Positions 10,755 through 18,981 are shown, counted from the first letter of the stretch. The stretch is 38,434 nt of DNA from an uncultured Paenalcaligenes sp. (GCA_947632305.1 CANROS010000009.1:1-38434); one strand, 5' to 3'. Numbers and translations are program-made. Notes: generated from the letters alone by a model not told the origin.

Positions 10755-11951
10755 TTGTCTACCACTTATCCTGTTTATTTAGATTACGCAGCGACAACGC
10801 CTATAGATTCTAGAGTTCTAGAGCAAATGATGCCGTGGTTAACCACTCAGTATGGCAACCCGGCTTCTAGCAGTCATGCTTATGGGTGGGATGCCGAAGA
10901 AGCCGTAGAGCGTGCCCGCGCTCAAGTTGCGCAATTAGTTCACGCCCAACCCAGAGAAATCGTCTGGACCTCTGGGGCGACAGAGTCCAACAACTTGGCT
11001 ATCAAAGGGGCGGCTTATGCGTATGCGGACAAAGGTAAACACCTGATCACGGTTAATACCGAGCACAAGGCGGTGTTGGATACTTTTGCCTACCTAGAAA
11101 CCCAAGGTTTTGAGGTGAGCTATTTGCCGGTGGATGCCGAAGGGTTGATTTCTCTGGATCAGTTGGCGGCTGCGCTACGTCCCGATACCACCTTAGTGTC
11201 TGTGATGGCCGTTAATAATGAAATAGGGGTCATTCAAGACTTAGCGGGCATTGGCGCCTTTTGTGCCCAGCACAATTTAATTTTCCATGTGGATGCAGCC
11301 CAGGCAGCAGGTAAAATTCCCTTAGACGTCCAAGCCTTACAGGTGGATTTGATGTCATTTTCGGGGCATAAGCTTTATGCACCTAAAGGCATCGGGGCAT
11401 TGTATGTGCGCCGTAAACCACGAGTACGCCTAGAGGCGCAAATTCATGGGGGCGGTCACGAACGCGGTTTTAGGTCGGGTACGTTAGCCACCCATCAAAT
11501 TGTAGGCCTAGGGGCTGCCTTCGAGCTAGCGCATCAGGAAATGGTGGCTGAGCAAGCCCGTATTCAGCAGATGCGAGATCAATTTTGGCAACGGTTGCAG
11601 GTGGCTTTGCCAGAAATTTATTTAAATGGTTCGTTGACGCAGCGAGTCCCCAATAACTTAAACATTAGTTTTGCTGGCATCGAAGGCGAGGCCCTGATGA
11701 TGACGCTGCAACAGATTGCGGTATCCAGTGGTTCTGCTTGCACTTCAGCCAGTTTGGCGCCGTCGTATGTTTTAACGGCTTTAGGGCGCAATGATCAGTT
11801 GGCTCACAGTTCTCTACGCATTAGTTTAGGCCGTCAGACCACCCAGCAAGACTTGGATATAGCGTTTGATGACATCGTGACCCAAGTGCGACGTTTACGT
11901 GCTTTATCCCCCGTATGGCAAGCTGAGTCCGACTTGGCACTGACCCAATAA
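10755..11951 (+). CDS. iscS: Cysteine desulfurase IscS
   Basis: IscS is a PLP enzyme that takes sulfur from L-cysteine as a persulfide and hands it to scaffolds and tRNA-thiolation enzymes. The best start is TTG at 10755 ([16 protein letters not shown]), because GGAG lies 6 bases upstream and this fits the family N-terminus. The frame opens at another TTG (10743). In 398 residues I see His105 (NTEHKA), PLP lysine Lys206 ([12 protein letters not shown]) and the catalytic loop Cys329 ([10 protein letters not shown]). After LRALSPVW the tail is short ([10 protein letters not shown]) and lacks the E. coli-like ending SIEWAHH, a region that contacts IscU. It lies between iscR and an unusual iscU-like gene, in one operon. 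Confidence 0.95.
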   Translation: MSTTYPVYLDYAATTPIDSRVLEQMMPWLTTQYGNPASSSHAYGWDAEEAVERARAQVAQLVHAQPREIVWTSGATESNNLAIKGAAYAYADKGKHLITVNTEHKAVLDTFAYLETQGFEVSYLPVDAEGLISLDQLAAALRPDTTLVSVMAVNNEIGVIQDLAGIGAFCAQHNLIFHVDAAQAAGKIPLDVQALQVDLMSFSGHKLYAPKGIGALYVRRKPRVRLEAQIHGGGHERGFRSGTLATHQIVGLGAAFELAHQEMVAEQARIQQMRDQFWQRLQVALPEIYLNGSLTQRVPNNLNISFAGIEGEALMMTLQQIAVSSGSACTSASLAPSYVLTALGRNDQLAHSSLRISLGRQTTQQDLDIAFDDIVTQVRRLRALSPVWQAESDLALTQ

Positions 11952-11958
11952 AGGATAA

Positions 11959-12348
11959 ATGATGTATTCTGATGCAGTACGTGTGCGCTTTATGCAGCCG
12001 CAATATGCTGGCTCTTTAACTGAAGACACGACTTTTCAAGTCACCGTAGGGGCCCAAGACCAAGGGGCTTTAATAAAATTATACGTAGCAGTCGATGCCG
12101 CCGAACACCGTATTACCCAAGCGCGTTTTAAAGCGTATGGTTGTGGGGCGTGTATTGCTACCGCAGATTATTTGTGTGAGAGCTTAACGGGTTTGACCCT
12201 AAGTCAGCTCGAGCATTTCGACACACAAAACATAGCAAACGCCCTAGAGCTACCCAGTGTTAAACTGCACTGTATTTGGTTAGCTTCCGAGGCGGTGGAA
12301 CAATTATCACTTGTTTGGCGTCAGGCCGAGACAAGTTTGACACACTGA
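11959..12348 (+). CDS. Divergent IscU-like Fe-S scaffold lacking Cys37 and Asp39
   Basis: The 129-residue product aligns along its whole length with IscU (MMYSDAVRVRF versus MAYSEKVIDHY; ARFKAYGCGACIA versus ARFKTYGCGSAIA; ELPSVKLHCIWLA versus ELPPVKIHCSILA). IscU assembles [2Fe-2S] on three cysteines plus Asp39/His105. Here the Cys62 and His104-Cys105 equivalents are kept. The segment GAPACGDVMKL reads GAQDQGALIKL, so ligand Cys37 is Gln35 and Asp39 is Ala37. Extra cysteines occur at 65 and 73. The HscA-recognition motif LPPVK is LPSVK. The frame is intact and in operon with iscS and iscA, so this is not a simple pseudogene. ATG 11959 or ATG 11962 may be used; the second is better placed after AAGGA. 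It may bind clusters in another way, act as a sulfur carrier, or be losing function. Confidence 0.88.
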   Translation: MMYSDAVRVRFMQPQYAGSLTEDTTFQVTVGAQDQGALIKLYVAVDAAEHRITQARFKAYGCGACIATADYLCESLTGLTLSQLEHFDTQNIANALELPSVKLHCIWLASEAVEQLSLVWRQAETSLTH

Positions 12349-12357
12349 GAGGTAGAT

Positions 12358-12681
12358 ATGTCTATTACGCTTACAGCTCAAGCTGCCGAGCATATTAACA
12401 AACACTTAGAAAAACGAGGCGCCGGTTTAGGTTTACGTTTAGGTGTGCGTTTAACGGGTTGCTCTGGCATGGCTTACGACGTTAGCTACGTGGATGAAGT
12501 CGCTGACAATGACCATATTTTCGAAGATCAAGGCGTGCGCGTTTATGTGGACCCACGTAGCTTGCCTTTTGTGGATGGCACGCAGATTGATTTCGAGCGC
12601 AAAGGCCTGAGCGCCTTATTTAAATTTCGTAATCCTAACGAAAAAGCAGCTTGTGGGTGCGGTGAATCGTTTACGGTTTAA
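12358..12681 (+). CDS. iscA: IscA, A-type iron-sulfur carrier protein
   Basis: A-type carriers accept Fe-S clusters or iron and pass them to target apoproteins, chiefly for [4Fe-4S] enzymes. The 107-residue protein has the three invariant cysteines of the family: Cys35 (TGCSGMAY), Cys99 and Cys101 (ACGCGESF), at the same positions as E. coli IscA. GAGGTAGAT precedes the ATG. It is the last gene of the operon: 9 bases separate it from the iscU-like gene, and a strong terminator follows instead of hscB-hscA-fdx. Confidence 0.96.
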   Translation: MSITLTAQAAEHINKHLEKRGAGLGLRLGVRLTGCSGMAYDVSYVDEVADNDHIFEDQGVRVYVDPRSLPFVDGTQIDFERKGLSALFKFRNPNEKAACGCGESFTV

Positions 12682-12699
12682 ACGCCTTCAGGCTTAGAT

Positions 12700-12738
12700 A
12701 AAAGCTGATCACCTGTTCGTCAGGGGTCAGCTTTTTTT
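12700..12738 (+). terminator. Intrinsic terminator closing the isc operon
   Basis: AAGCTGA (12702-12708) pairs with TCAGCTT, and an inner CCTG/CAGG stem closes the loop around TTCGT. A run of seven T follows (12732-12738). It ends the operon directly after iscA. Confidence 0.88.
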
Positions 12739-12767
12739 GGTTTTGCTCGTCTAAAAAGGAGAGATTC

Positions 12768-13229
12768 ATGCCCACACAATCAAATAAGCGGTACCTGGAA
12801 GACTTAAATGAGGGGGATCATTTTGTGAGCGCTAGTCATACGCTGGATGAGGAGCAGATCATTCACTATGCAAAACAGTTTGATCCGCAAATATTTCATA
12901 CCGATCCTGTGTTAGCAAAGCAGACGTTTTTTGAGGGTTTGGCAGCTAGTGGCTGGCATACAGCAGCGGTGACGATGCGTTTGTTAGTAGACAGTCTGCC
13001 CATTGCTGGAGGTTTAGTGGGGGCGGGCTGTGAGATCCATTGGCCGCAGGCCACACGGGCTACCGATGTGCTACGGGTTGAATCTGAAATCATCAGTATT
13101 ACGCCTTCTAAGACTAAAAAAGACCGAGGCGTTGTCTTGCTCGAGAGCTTAACTAAAAATCAAGCAGGTCAAATTGTGCAACGTATGATGGCTAAAGTTG
13201 TGGTGCAGCGCAAAAACATAGAATTATAA
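12768..13229 (+). CDS. MaoC-like hot-dog hydratase (putative (R)-specific enoyl-CoA hydratase)
   Basis: The 153-residue product is a single MaoC-type hot-dog domain. It carries the hydratase pattern Asp39-x4-His44 (FDPQIFHTDP) and a following SGWHT segment (61-65), which form the active site in (R)-hydratases of the PhaJ/MaoC group. Such enzymes hydrate trans-2-enoyl-CoA in fatty-acid or polyester metabolism, but the real substrate here is unknown. A strong Shine-Dalgarno (AAAGGAGAGATTC before ATG) supports the start. It stands alone between the isc terminator and convergent lysS, so context gives no functional hint. Confidence 0.85.
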   Translation: MPTQSNKRYLEDLNEGDHFVSASHTLDEEQIIHYAKQFDPQIFHTDPVLAKQTFFEGLAASGWHTAAVTMRLLVDSLPIAGGLVGAGCEIHWPQATRATDVLRVESEIISITPSKTKKDRGVVLLESLTKNQAGQIVQRMMAKVVVQRKNIEL

Positions 13230-13246
13230 TTTTCATTGCACTGGGT

Positions 13247-13277
13247 AGCCGCTCGCCTTGGTAAAGTACGAGCGGCT
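13247..13277. repeat. Perfect 9-bp hairpin between convergent MaoC-like gene and lysS
   Basis: AGCCGCTCG and CGAGCGGCT pair perfectly around a 13-base loop. Neither side has a good U-tract. Its place between two convergent genes suggests 3'-end formation or mRNA protection for one or both. Confidence 0.6.
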
Positions 13278-13286
13278 GTGAGCTAG

Positions 13287-14804
13287 TTATTCAGCACGAC
13301 GTAGGTGCGGGAATAAGATCACATCACGAATGCTAGCGCTGTCTGTGAGCAGCATCACCAAGCGATCAATCCCAATACCACAGCCACCTGTAGGAGGCAT
13401 GCCGTATTCGAGGGCGCGAATGTAGTCTGCATCAAAATACATGGCCTCCTCGTCGCCGGCGTCTTTGGCTTCGACTTGAGCTAAGAAGCGTGCGGCTTGG
13501 TCTTCGGGGTCGTTAAGCTCAGAGAAGCCGTTAGCGATTTCACGGCCCGTGATAAAGAGCTCGAACCGTTCCGTAATGGTCGCGTCATCGTCGGAAGCAC
13601 GTGCTAAAGGCGAAACTTCTACGGGGTAGTCCACAATAAATGTGGGGTGCCAGAGTTTGGCTTCCGCTGTTTCTTCAAACAAGGCTAACTGCAAAGCGCC
13701 TATGCCAGCGTGCAAGAAAGCAGGCGCCGTAATATCGACTTTTTTACGAGTTAGCTCGGCACGTAAAAACTCAATATCATTTAGCTGTTCGGTGCTGTAA
13801 TTAGGGAAGTACTTTTGAATGGCTTCTACAATGGTTAAGCGGTCAAAAGCTTGATCCAAACGCAGTTCTTCGCCTTGGTAGGTCAGATGAGCAGAGCCTG
13901 CTGCAGCGACAGCGGCAGCGCGAATAAGTGACTCAGTAAAGTCCATGAGCCAATGGTAGTCGGTGTAGGCCGCATAGAACTCCATCATGGTGAATTCAGG
14001 GTTATGACGTGGGCTCACACCTTCATTACGGAAATTGCGGTTAATTTCAAAAACACGTTCAAACCCACCTACCACTAAACGCTTTAAATAGAGCTCAGGG
14101 GCAATGCGTAGGTACATTTCCATGTCTAGCGCATTGTGATGAGTGATGAAGGGCTTGGCTGCCGCGCCGCCTGGGATGGGGTGCAGCATGGGTGTTTCGA
14201 CTTCAAGAAAGTCTGCGTCCATCATGTATTGACGAATACCGTGGATGGCTTTGCTGCGAGCCAAAAAGGTGGTGCGCGTGTCGTCGCTCATGATGAGGTC
14301 TACATAGCGCTGGCGGTAACGCAGTTCTTGATCGGCTAAACCATGGAATTTATCTGGCAAAGGGCGTAACGATTTCACCAAGAGACGAATTTCGTGTGCT
14401 TTGATGGAGAGTTCGCCTTTGTTTGTTTTAAACACCTCGCCGTTGACCGCTAAGATATCGCCTATGTCCCAGGTTTTGAATTGTTCGTAAATGTCTTCGC
14501 CTAGTGTGCTTTTGTCTAGGTAGATCTGAATACGACCACTGCTGTCTTGTAGGGTGGCGAAGCTGGCTTTACCCATGACGCGTTTTAGCATCATGCGTCC
14601 TGCTACGCTGACCTGTTGAGGAGCGGCAGCTAGGCTTTCTTTATCTTGTTCGCCATAGCGTTGATGCAATTGTTGAGCATGGTGCTCAGGCTGGTAATCA
14701 TTTGGGTAAGCATTGCCATGTTCGCGTAAGGCGGTGAGTTTAGAGCGGCGCTCAGCAATAAGATGATTTTCGTCAACGTGAGTTGACTCAGTAGTAGAAG
14801 TCAT
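13287..14804 (-). CDS. lysS: Lysyl-tRNA synthetase, class II
   Basis: LysS charges tRNA-Lys. The 505-residue protein has an N-terminal OB-fold anticodon-binding domain (about 60-150) and the class II catalytic core with motif 1 (FLEVETPML, 199-207), motif 2 (FRNEG, 258-262) and motif 3 (GIGIDR, 476-481). Length matches bacterial LysS. The start at 14804 has no clear Shine-Dalgarno. It comes 11 bases after the dehydrogenase stop, so it is probably translated from the prfB-dehydrogenase-lysS transcript. prfB-lysS is an old conserved pair, here split by the inserted gene. Confidence 0.98.
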   Translation of the reverse strand: MTSTTESTHVDENHLIAERRSKLTALREHGNAYPNDYQPEHHAQQLHQRYGEQDKESLAAAPQQVSVAGRMMLKRVMGKASFATLQDSSGRIQIYLDKSTLGEDIYEQFKTWDIGDILAVNGEVFKTNKGELSIKAHEIRLLVKSLRPLPDKFHGLADQELRYRQRYVDLIMSDDTRTTFLARSKAIHGIRQYMMDADFLEVETPMLHPIPGGAAAKPFITHHNALDMEMYLRIAPELYLKRLVVGGFERVFEINRNFRNEGVSPRHNPEFTMMEFYAAYTDYHWLMDFTESLIRAAAVAAAGSAHLTYQGEELRLDQAFDRLTIVEAIQKYFPNYSTEQLNDIEFLRAELTRKKVDITAPAFLHAGIGALQLALFEETAEAKLWHPTFIVDYPVEVSPLARASDDDATITERFELFITGREIANGFSELNDPEDQAARFLAQVEAKDAGDEEAMYFDADYIRALEYGMPPTGGCGIGIDRLVMLLTDSASIRDVILFPHLRRAE

Positions 14805-14815
14805 GTGTAAAACAA

Positions 14816-15568
14816 TTAAAAATAATGGCGAATATCATCGACGGTTTTAGTACCAAAAGTGTCATTCGCAAGATAACGGGCAATGTGCTCAGCAGTGAAC
14901 TCTGCTGAGGCGAGTTGTTGGTTTTGGTGCAGCTGAATGAAGCGCTCTCGATTTGGGAAAAAATCAGTTTCGGTCTGGCGGATATGGGTTTGCATATCCG
15001 TATCTATCACGCCGGGCGCTAAGGCCACCGTACGCACCTGAGGCTGTTCTAGGGCTAAGGTCTGGGTAAAGTGGTCTACCGCAGATTTGGTGGCCCCATA
15101 GACGCCCCAACCGGGCACAGCATTACGACCTGCTCCAGAAGAAATATTAAGAATGCGTCGGTCTGCCGTGGCGGGTGTGTGTGCGAGAAAGGTAGCACTT
15201 AAGCTTATTAAGCTGCCTACGTTCAATTGTAGCGCGAGAGCAATCAGATGGGGGTCATCCAGTTGATGGGATTGTGCCATAGGCGCGACGGTGCCCGCAT
15301 TATTAATGAGCCAAAAAGAGCGCGCGTCAGGGTGGGCCTTGAGCAGTTGTTGTAACTCATGTGTCGCGTGGGCGCAGCCTTGGGGCAAAGCCAGATCCGC
15401 TTGAATAAACTGGTAGCTGGCGTTCTGAGCTTGGCAATAGGCGGCTAGCTCGGAGTTGTTGCTACGAGCTATACCTACAATTAAACGTTGCGGTTGCGCT
15501 AACTGTTTAGCCAAGGCAAGGCCTAGACCTCGGGAAACCCCACTAATAAGGATGACTTCATTGAGCAA
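14816..15568 (-). CDS. Short-chain dehydrogenase/reductase (SDR), NAD(P)-dependent
   Basis: This is a classical SDR of 250 residues with the Rossmann glycine motif SGVSRGLG (9-16), NNAG (89-92) and the catalytic Ser143/Ser144, Tyr157, Lys161 set (NISSGAG; VYGATK). I place the start at TTG 15568 ([10 protein letters not shown]). It begins one base after the prfB stop, with GGGG six or so bases upstream inside the prfB end. The longer frame would overlap prfB by 59 bases and adds a non-family N-terminus. It resembles benzil/sepiapterin-reductase-like SDRs, but the substrate cannot be read from sequence. The tight junctions on both sides suggest one operon with prfB and lysS. Confidence 0.88.
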   Translation of the reverse strand: MLNEVILISGVSRGLGLALAKQLAQPQRLIVGIARSNNSELAAYCQAQNASYQFIQADLALPQGCAHATHELQQLLKAHPDARSFWLINNAGTVAPMAQSHQLDDPHLIALALQLNVGSLISLSATFLAHTPATADRRILNISSGAGRNAVPGWGVYGATKSAVDHFTQTLALEQPQVRTVALAPGVIDTDMQTHIRQTETDFFPNRERFIQLHQNQQLASAEFTAEHIARYLANDTFGTKTVDDIRHYF

Positions 15569-15569
15569 T

Positions 15570-16674
15570 TTAGACCCCTTGTTTGAGACTGGCTTCAATA
15601 AATGGATCCAGGTCACCGTCGAGTACACGTTGGGTATTAGAGATTTCTACGTTGGTACGTAAGTCTTTGATGCGACTTTGATCCAAGACGTAAGAGCGGA
15701 TCTGATGCCCCCAGCCCACATCACTTTTGGCGTCTTCGAGTTTCTGTTGCTCGGCCATGCGTTGACGCATTTCGAGTTCAAAGAGACGCGACTTTAGCAT
15801 TTGCATGGCTTCAGCACGGTTGCGATGCTGAGAGCGGTCGTTTTGACACTGCACGGCAATACCAGTGGGCTCGTGGGTAATACGCACAGCGGAGTCTGTT
15901 TTATTGACGTGCTGACCACCGGCGCCACTAGCGCGATAGGTATCAATGCGTAAATCGGCAGGATTGATTTCAATTTCAAAGGACTCGTCTACCTCGGGGT
16001 AAACAAAGACACTGCTAAACGAGGTATGACGGCCGTTATTTGAGTCAAAAGGGCTTTTGCGAACCAAGCGGTGTACGCCAGTTTCAGTGCGTAATAGACC
16101 GTAGGCGTACTCGCCTTCGACTTTGAGGGTGGCCGATTTAATGCCAGCTACCTCGCCATCGGACTGCTCAAGCACTTCGACTTTGAAGTCTTTGTGTTCG
16201 GCGTAGCGTACGTATTGACGCAAGAGGATGGAGGCCCAGTCTTGGGCTTCGGTGCCGCCGGCGCCAGCTTGGATATCCAGGAAGCAGTTAAGTTTATCAG
16301 CTGGATTGGAGAACATGCGACGGAACTCAAACTCTTCGATACGTTTGCCAATGGTTTGGCAGTCGTTTTCTATGGCTTGAAGAGTAGCGTCGTCATCATC
16401 TAGGGCTGCTAGTTCGAAGAGCTCTTTGGCATCTGCTAAGCTTTGTTCAATTTCATCTAAGCCGTGTACAACGGCTTCAAGGCTTTTTTTCTCGCGGCCT
16501 AGGGTTTGGGCGCGGTCGTGATCATCCCAAATGTTGGGGTTTTCGAACTCAGCGTTGACTACTTGTAAGCGATGTGCTTTTTCATCGTAGTCAAAGATAC
16601 CTCCGAAGTTCGATGGTGCGCTCTAGGTAATCATCGAGTCGAGCCTCGATCTGATTGATGTGTTCTGATTCCAT
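15570..16674 (-). CDS. prfB: Peptide chain release factor 2 (programmed +1 frameshift)
   Basis: RF2 releases the peptide at UGA and UAA. No single frame encodes it. From ATG 16674 the first frame reads [13 protein letters not shown], continues to codon 27 and then meets TGA. The site TATCTTTGAC, preceded by CGGAGG, is the classic RF2 autoregulatory frameshift, in which the ribosome skips one base and continues as [10 protein letters not shown]. The joined product has 367 residues (E. coli 365). It carries the stop-codon tripeptide SPF at 207-209 and GGQ at 252-254 ([11 protein letters not shown]). A scan for uninterrupted frames would show only the last 248 residues. An SDR gene and lysS follow. 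Confidence 0.96.
16590..16602 (-). promoter_or_regulatory. Programmed +1 frameshift site of prfB
   Basis: In gene direction the order is GGAGG, TAT, CTT, TGA, C. The CTT-TGA-C slippery site has the in-frame stop at 16591-16593. The purine-rich GGAGG acts as an internal Shine-Dalgarno. Low RF2 slows termination at the UGA and favours the shift to GAC. Confidence 0.93.
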
Positions 16675-16778
16675 CTCTGGTTCCTGATTAATAATTTGAT
16701 TTACTGTGTCTGCTTCCTATTTTAGCTAATTTTATGAATTTTGCCGAAATTGCTTTAGTGCTGAGTACGTACCTGTTT

Positions 16779-18413
16779 TTAGGAAGCGAGTGGCAGAGCA
16801 AGGCGCGGTTCTTTTTGGTTTTCAGCAAAGTCAAAGAAAGCAACAATTTGGTTAAGGCCTTGGACTTGATGCAGCTGTGATTCGGTATAAGTCACCGCGC
16901 TATCCATCACATGGAGCTTTTGTTCTGTAATGGAGGATAAGGTTGTCACCGCTTGATCCATCTCTTCGACCTGTTGTTTTTGTTCAGCAAAAGCATGGCT
17001 CACGTGCTCCATAATGTGTTGCACTTTGTCTATAGCGCTCTCAATGCTTTGCGTCATTGCGCTGGTTTTTTCGGCGGAAACGCTGCCTAGGCGAACTTGT
17101 TCTAAGTTAGCTGCGATCAGTTGTTCTATGTCTTGTGAGGCTTGGGCAGAACGCAAGGCCAGTTGACGTACCTCGGCCGCTACCACGGCAAAGCCCCGGC
17201 CTTCACTGCCTGCTCGGGCGGCCTCTACCGCTGCATTCAACGCCAGAATATTCGTTTGAAAAGAGATGTTTTGGATCAGCTCAGTGATGCTGCTGATCTG
17301 CTGTGTGCTTTTTTGAATCGCCTGCATGGTTTGTGCCATGTGTACAAAAGAGGCGCTGCCTTCTCGAGTTAAGGCTGCTGCATTTTGGCTAAGTTGATTG
17401 GCTTGCTGAATATTTTGGCTTTCATTGATAATGCTTAGTGTGAGGCTGGAGCAGCGGCTTTGGGTGCGCTGTAGATGTTGATTTTGTTCCTCGCTATAAC
17501 GACGTAGGTCATTATTGCTGGTGGTCAGCTGTTCGGAAGCGCTGAAAATATCCTCGCTGCGCTCTTGGACTGCTTTCATGGTGCTTTGCAGACCTACACC
17601 TATGCCGTTTAAGGAATCTAAAAGATGACCTAACTCATCGCGTCTATTGTGCACAATACGCGCTTGTAAGTTGCCACGAGCCAGCTGTTCGGCTTGATGT
17701 ACACCTTGGGCTAAAGGGGCGCGTATAGAGCCATATAAACGCCATAAACCAATGCCGCTACCTATGACCATCACTGCTAAGCTAACTAAAGCCATACCGT
17801 ACGCGGTGACGCTATCGGCGTTGGTAGCGGTGATTTCTTCTTGTAAGCGTTGGGTTTGACTGTGATCGATTTGTTGCAGGAGTACGTCAAGCGCTGCTGC
17901 AGCCTGTTGGTGCGCTTGATTAAAGAGCAGGGCTTGCGCCATAAGGGTGTTGGGAAGAGCGATGCGAATTTGTCCGTCTGCTTCTTCAAACTCGCCCGCT
18001 GCCGTGCTGATGGCTTCTTTTTGTTCAGACGCGAGCTGTAAGGCCAAGGCATACGCACGGTCAAACCATTCTTTTTCGGTGGAACTTAACGGAGCAGCTG
18101 TTATTTGGGCGAGAACGCTAGAGGCTTGGTCTGCGGGTGCTTCGAAGCGTTGTTGGTTGGTTTCGAATTGTTGTTTGAACTCGGGTTGCTCACTGGACAC
18201 AAAAGCCATGGCATTATGAGCCATGGCTTCAGTGAGGGCATTGAATTCGTTAATTAGGCGTGAAACCTGATAGCGTGAGGTTTCCGCTTGTTGCAATTGC
18301 GCAATGGTTTGCGTTAAGTGATTGAGCGTGCTGTACGTCAATAAAGCAAAAACGGCGAGCAAAGCAAAGTAAATAATAAATCTACTTTTGATAGTAAAGT
18401 GCGTTTTTGACAT
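16779..18413 (-). CDS. Methyl-accepting chemotaxis protein (orphan chemoreceptor)
   Basis: This 544-residue transmembrane chemoreceptor has TM1 at about 11-27, a periplasmic four-helix-like sensor at about 30-200, TM2 at about 203-225 and HAMP at about 226-278. A cytoplasmic signalling coiled coil follows, with its conserved tip around 383-418 (ISFQTNILALNAAVEAARAG; GRGFAVVAAEVRQLA). It should control CheA through CheW. The ligand is unknown. No NWETF-like tether for CheR/CheB is seen at the C-terminus. No other chemotaxis or flagellar gene is nearby. It lies 106 bases after infA on the same strand, behind a weak GCCC/GGGC hairpin. Confidence 0.93.
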   Translation of the reverse strand: MSKTHFTIKSRFIIYFALLAVFALLTYSTLNHLTQTIAQLQQAETSRYQVSRLINEFNALTEAMAHNAMAFVSSEQPEFKQQFETNQQRFEAPADQASSVLAQITAAPLSSTEKEWFDRAYALALQLASEQKEAISTAAGEFEEADGQIRIALPNTLMAQALLFNQAHQQAAAALDVLLQQIDHSQTQRLQEEITATNADSVTAYGMALVSLAVMVIGSGIGLWRLYGSIRAPLAQGVHQAEQLARGNLQARIVHNRRDELGHLLDSLNGIGVGLQSTMKAVQERSEDIFSASEQLTTSNNDLRRYSEEQNQHLQRTQSRCSSLTLSIINESQNIQQANQLSQNAAALTREGSASFVHMAQTMQAIQKSTQQISSITELIQNISFQTNILALNAAVEAARAGSEGRGFAVVAAEVRQLALRSAQASQDIEQLIAANLEQVRLGSVSAEKTSAMTQSIESAIDKVQHIMEHVSHAFAEQKQQVEEMDQAVTTLSSITEQKLHVMDSAVTYTESQLHQVQGLNQIVAFFDFAENQKEPRLALPLAS

Positions 18414-18465
18414 GAAATATAACCATAATAAAAGCCAGTGACGTCGGATATGGTTACATTTTTAT

Positions 18466-18483
18466 ATGACAAGAAAATGTCAT
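18466..18483. repeat. Inverted repeat upstream of the chemoreceptor gene
   Basis: ATGACA and TGTCAT flank the 6-base spacer AGAAAA (+ strand), 53 bases before the chemoreceptor start. It could be a regulator-binding site or a small hairpin in the infA 3' region. A second small inverted repeat, GCCC-TTTAT-GGGC, is at 18486-18498. Confidence 0.45.
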
Positions 18484-18519
18484 CCGCCCTTTATGGGCAT
18501 TTAACTAGACAAGTGCAGT

Positions 18520-18792
18520 TTAGCGACGACGACGAGCGTGGCTGGCGCCTGTGGGCTGATTGGGGTTGCGCTTGGGTAAGTGACGGAATGTGATGCGACC
18601 TTTGGTTAGATCGTAGGGGGACATTTCGAGGGTGACTTGGTCGCCAGCTAGGATACGGATGTGGTGACGACGCATTCTGCCGCCAGTATAAGCAATTACA
18701 GGGTGACCGTTTTCGAGCGTGACACGATAACGGGAATCCGGTAAGACTTCAGTAACAGAGCCTTGCATTTCTAAGAGTTCTTCTTTTGACAT
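18520..18792 (-). CDS. infA: Translation initiation factor IF-1 with basic C-terminal tail
   Basis: IF-1 binds the ribosomal A site during initiation. The first 70 or so residues form the S1/OB-fold IF-1 domain ([42 protein letters not shown]). A 20-residue tail (HLPKRNPNQ, ending HARRRR) brings the length to 90, compared with 72 in E. coli. A longer, basic-tailed IF-1 is known as a second copy in betaproteobacteria, so another infA may lie in the ribosomal-protein cluster. AAAAGGACC precedes the ATG. A near-consensus promoter and a long structured leader lie upstream. Confidence 0.92.
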   Translation of the reverse strand: MSKEELLEMQGSVTEVLPDSRYRVTLENGHPVIAYTGGRMRRHHIRILAGDQVTLEMSPYDLTKGRITFRHLPKRNPNQPTGASHARRRR

Positions 18793-18975
18793 AAATTAGG
18801 TCCTTTTCAGTTAAAAAGCTTGCTGCTCTAACGAGATGTTAGTTCGTTAAAGGAATGAATAGTGCTGTCGCGGTTAGTTCGCGATAAGTAGAGGGGAGCT
18901 TAGGGCTCCGGTGCATAGGGCACTGAGAAGAAAGACGTAGGCACATAGCGCCTAGGTGAAAAATAACTTTAAGCT
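18793..18975 (-). promoter_or_regulatory. Long infA leader with five consecutive small hairpins
   Basis: The predicted 5' leader is about 180 bases. On the + strand the arms are TAACGA/TCGTTA (18829-18849), TCGCG/CGCGA (18868-18884), GGAGC/GCTCC (18895-18909), GTGC/GCAC (18911-18923) and TAGGC/GCCTA (18938-18954). Two of the hairpins share the unpaired sequence CGAACTAAC in the transcript. No long reading frame and no tRNA is present. It could be a cold-shock or ribosome-linked RNA regulator, or a short processed RNA. Confidence 0.55.
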
Positions 18976-18981
18976 AATGAC

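Noticed and set aside
18440-18470. Sigma-28 (flagellar) promoter before the chemoreceptor
   Set aside because: A TAAA is present but spacing and the GCCGATAA element do not match.
18793-18980. tRNA-like or small-ORF content in the infA leader
   Set aside because: The hairpins do not assemble into a cloverleaf, no CCA end or T-loop motif is present, and no plausible short gene with a ribosome site was found.
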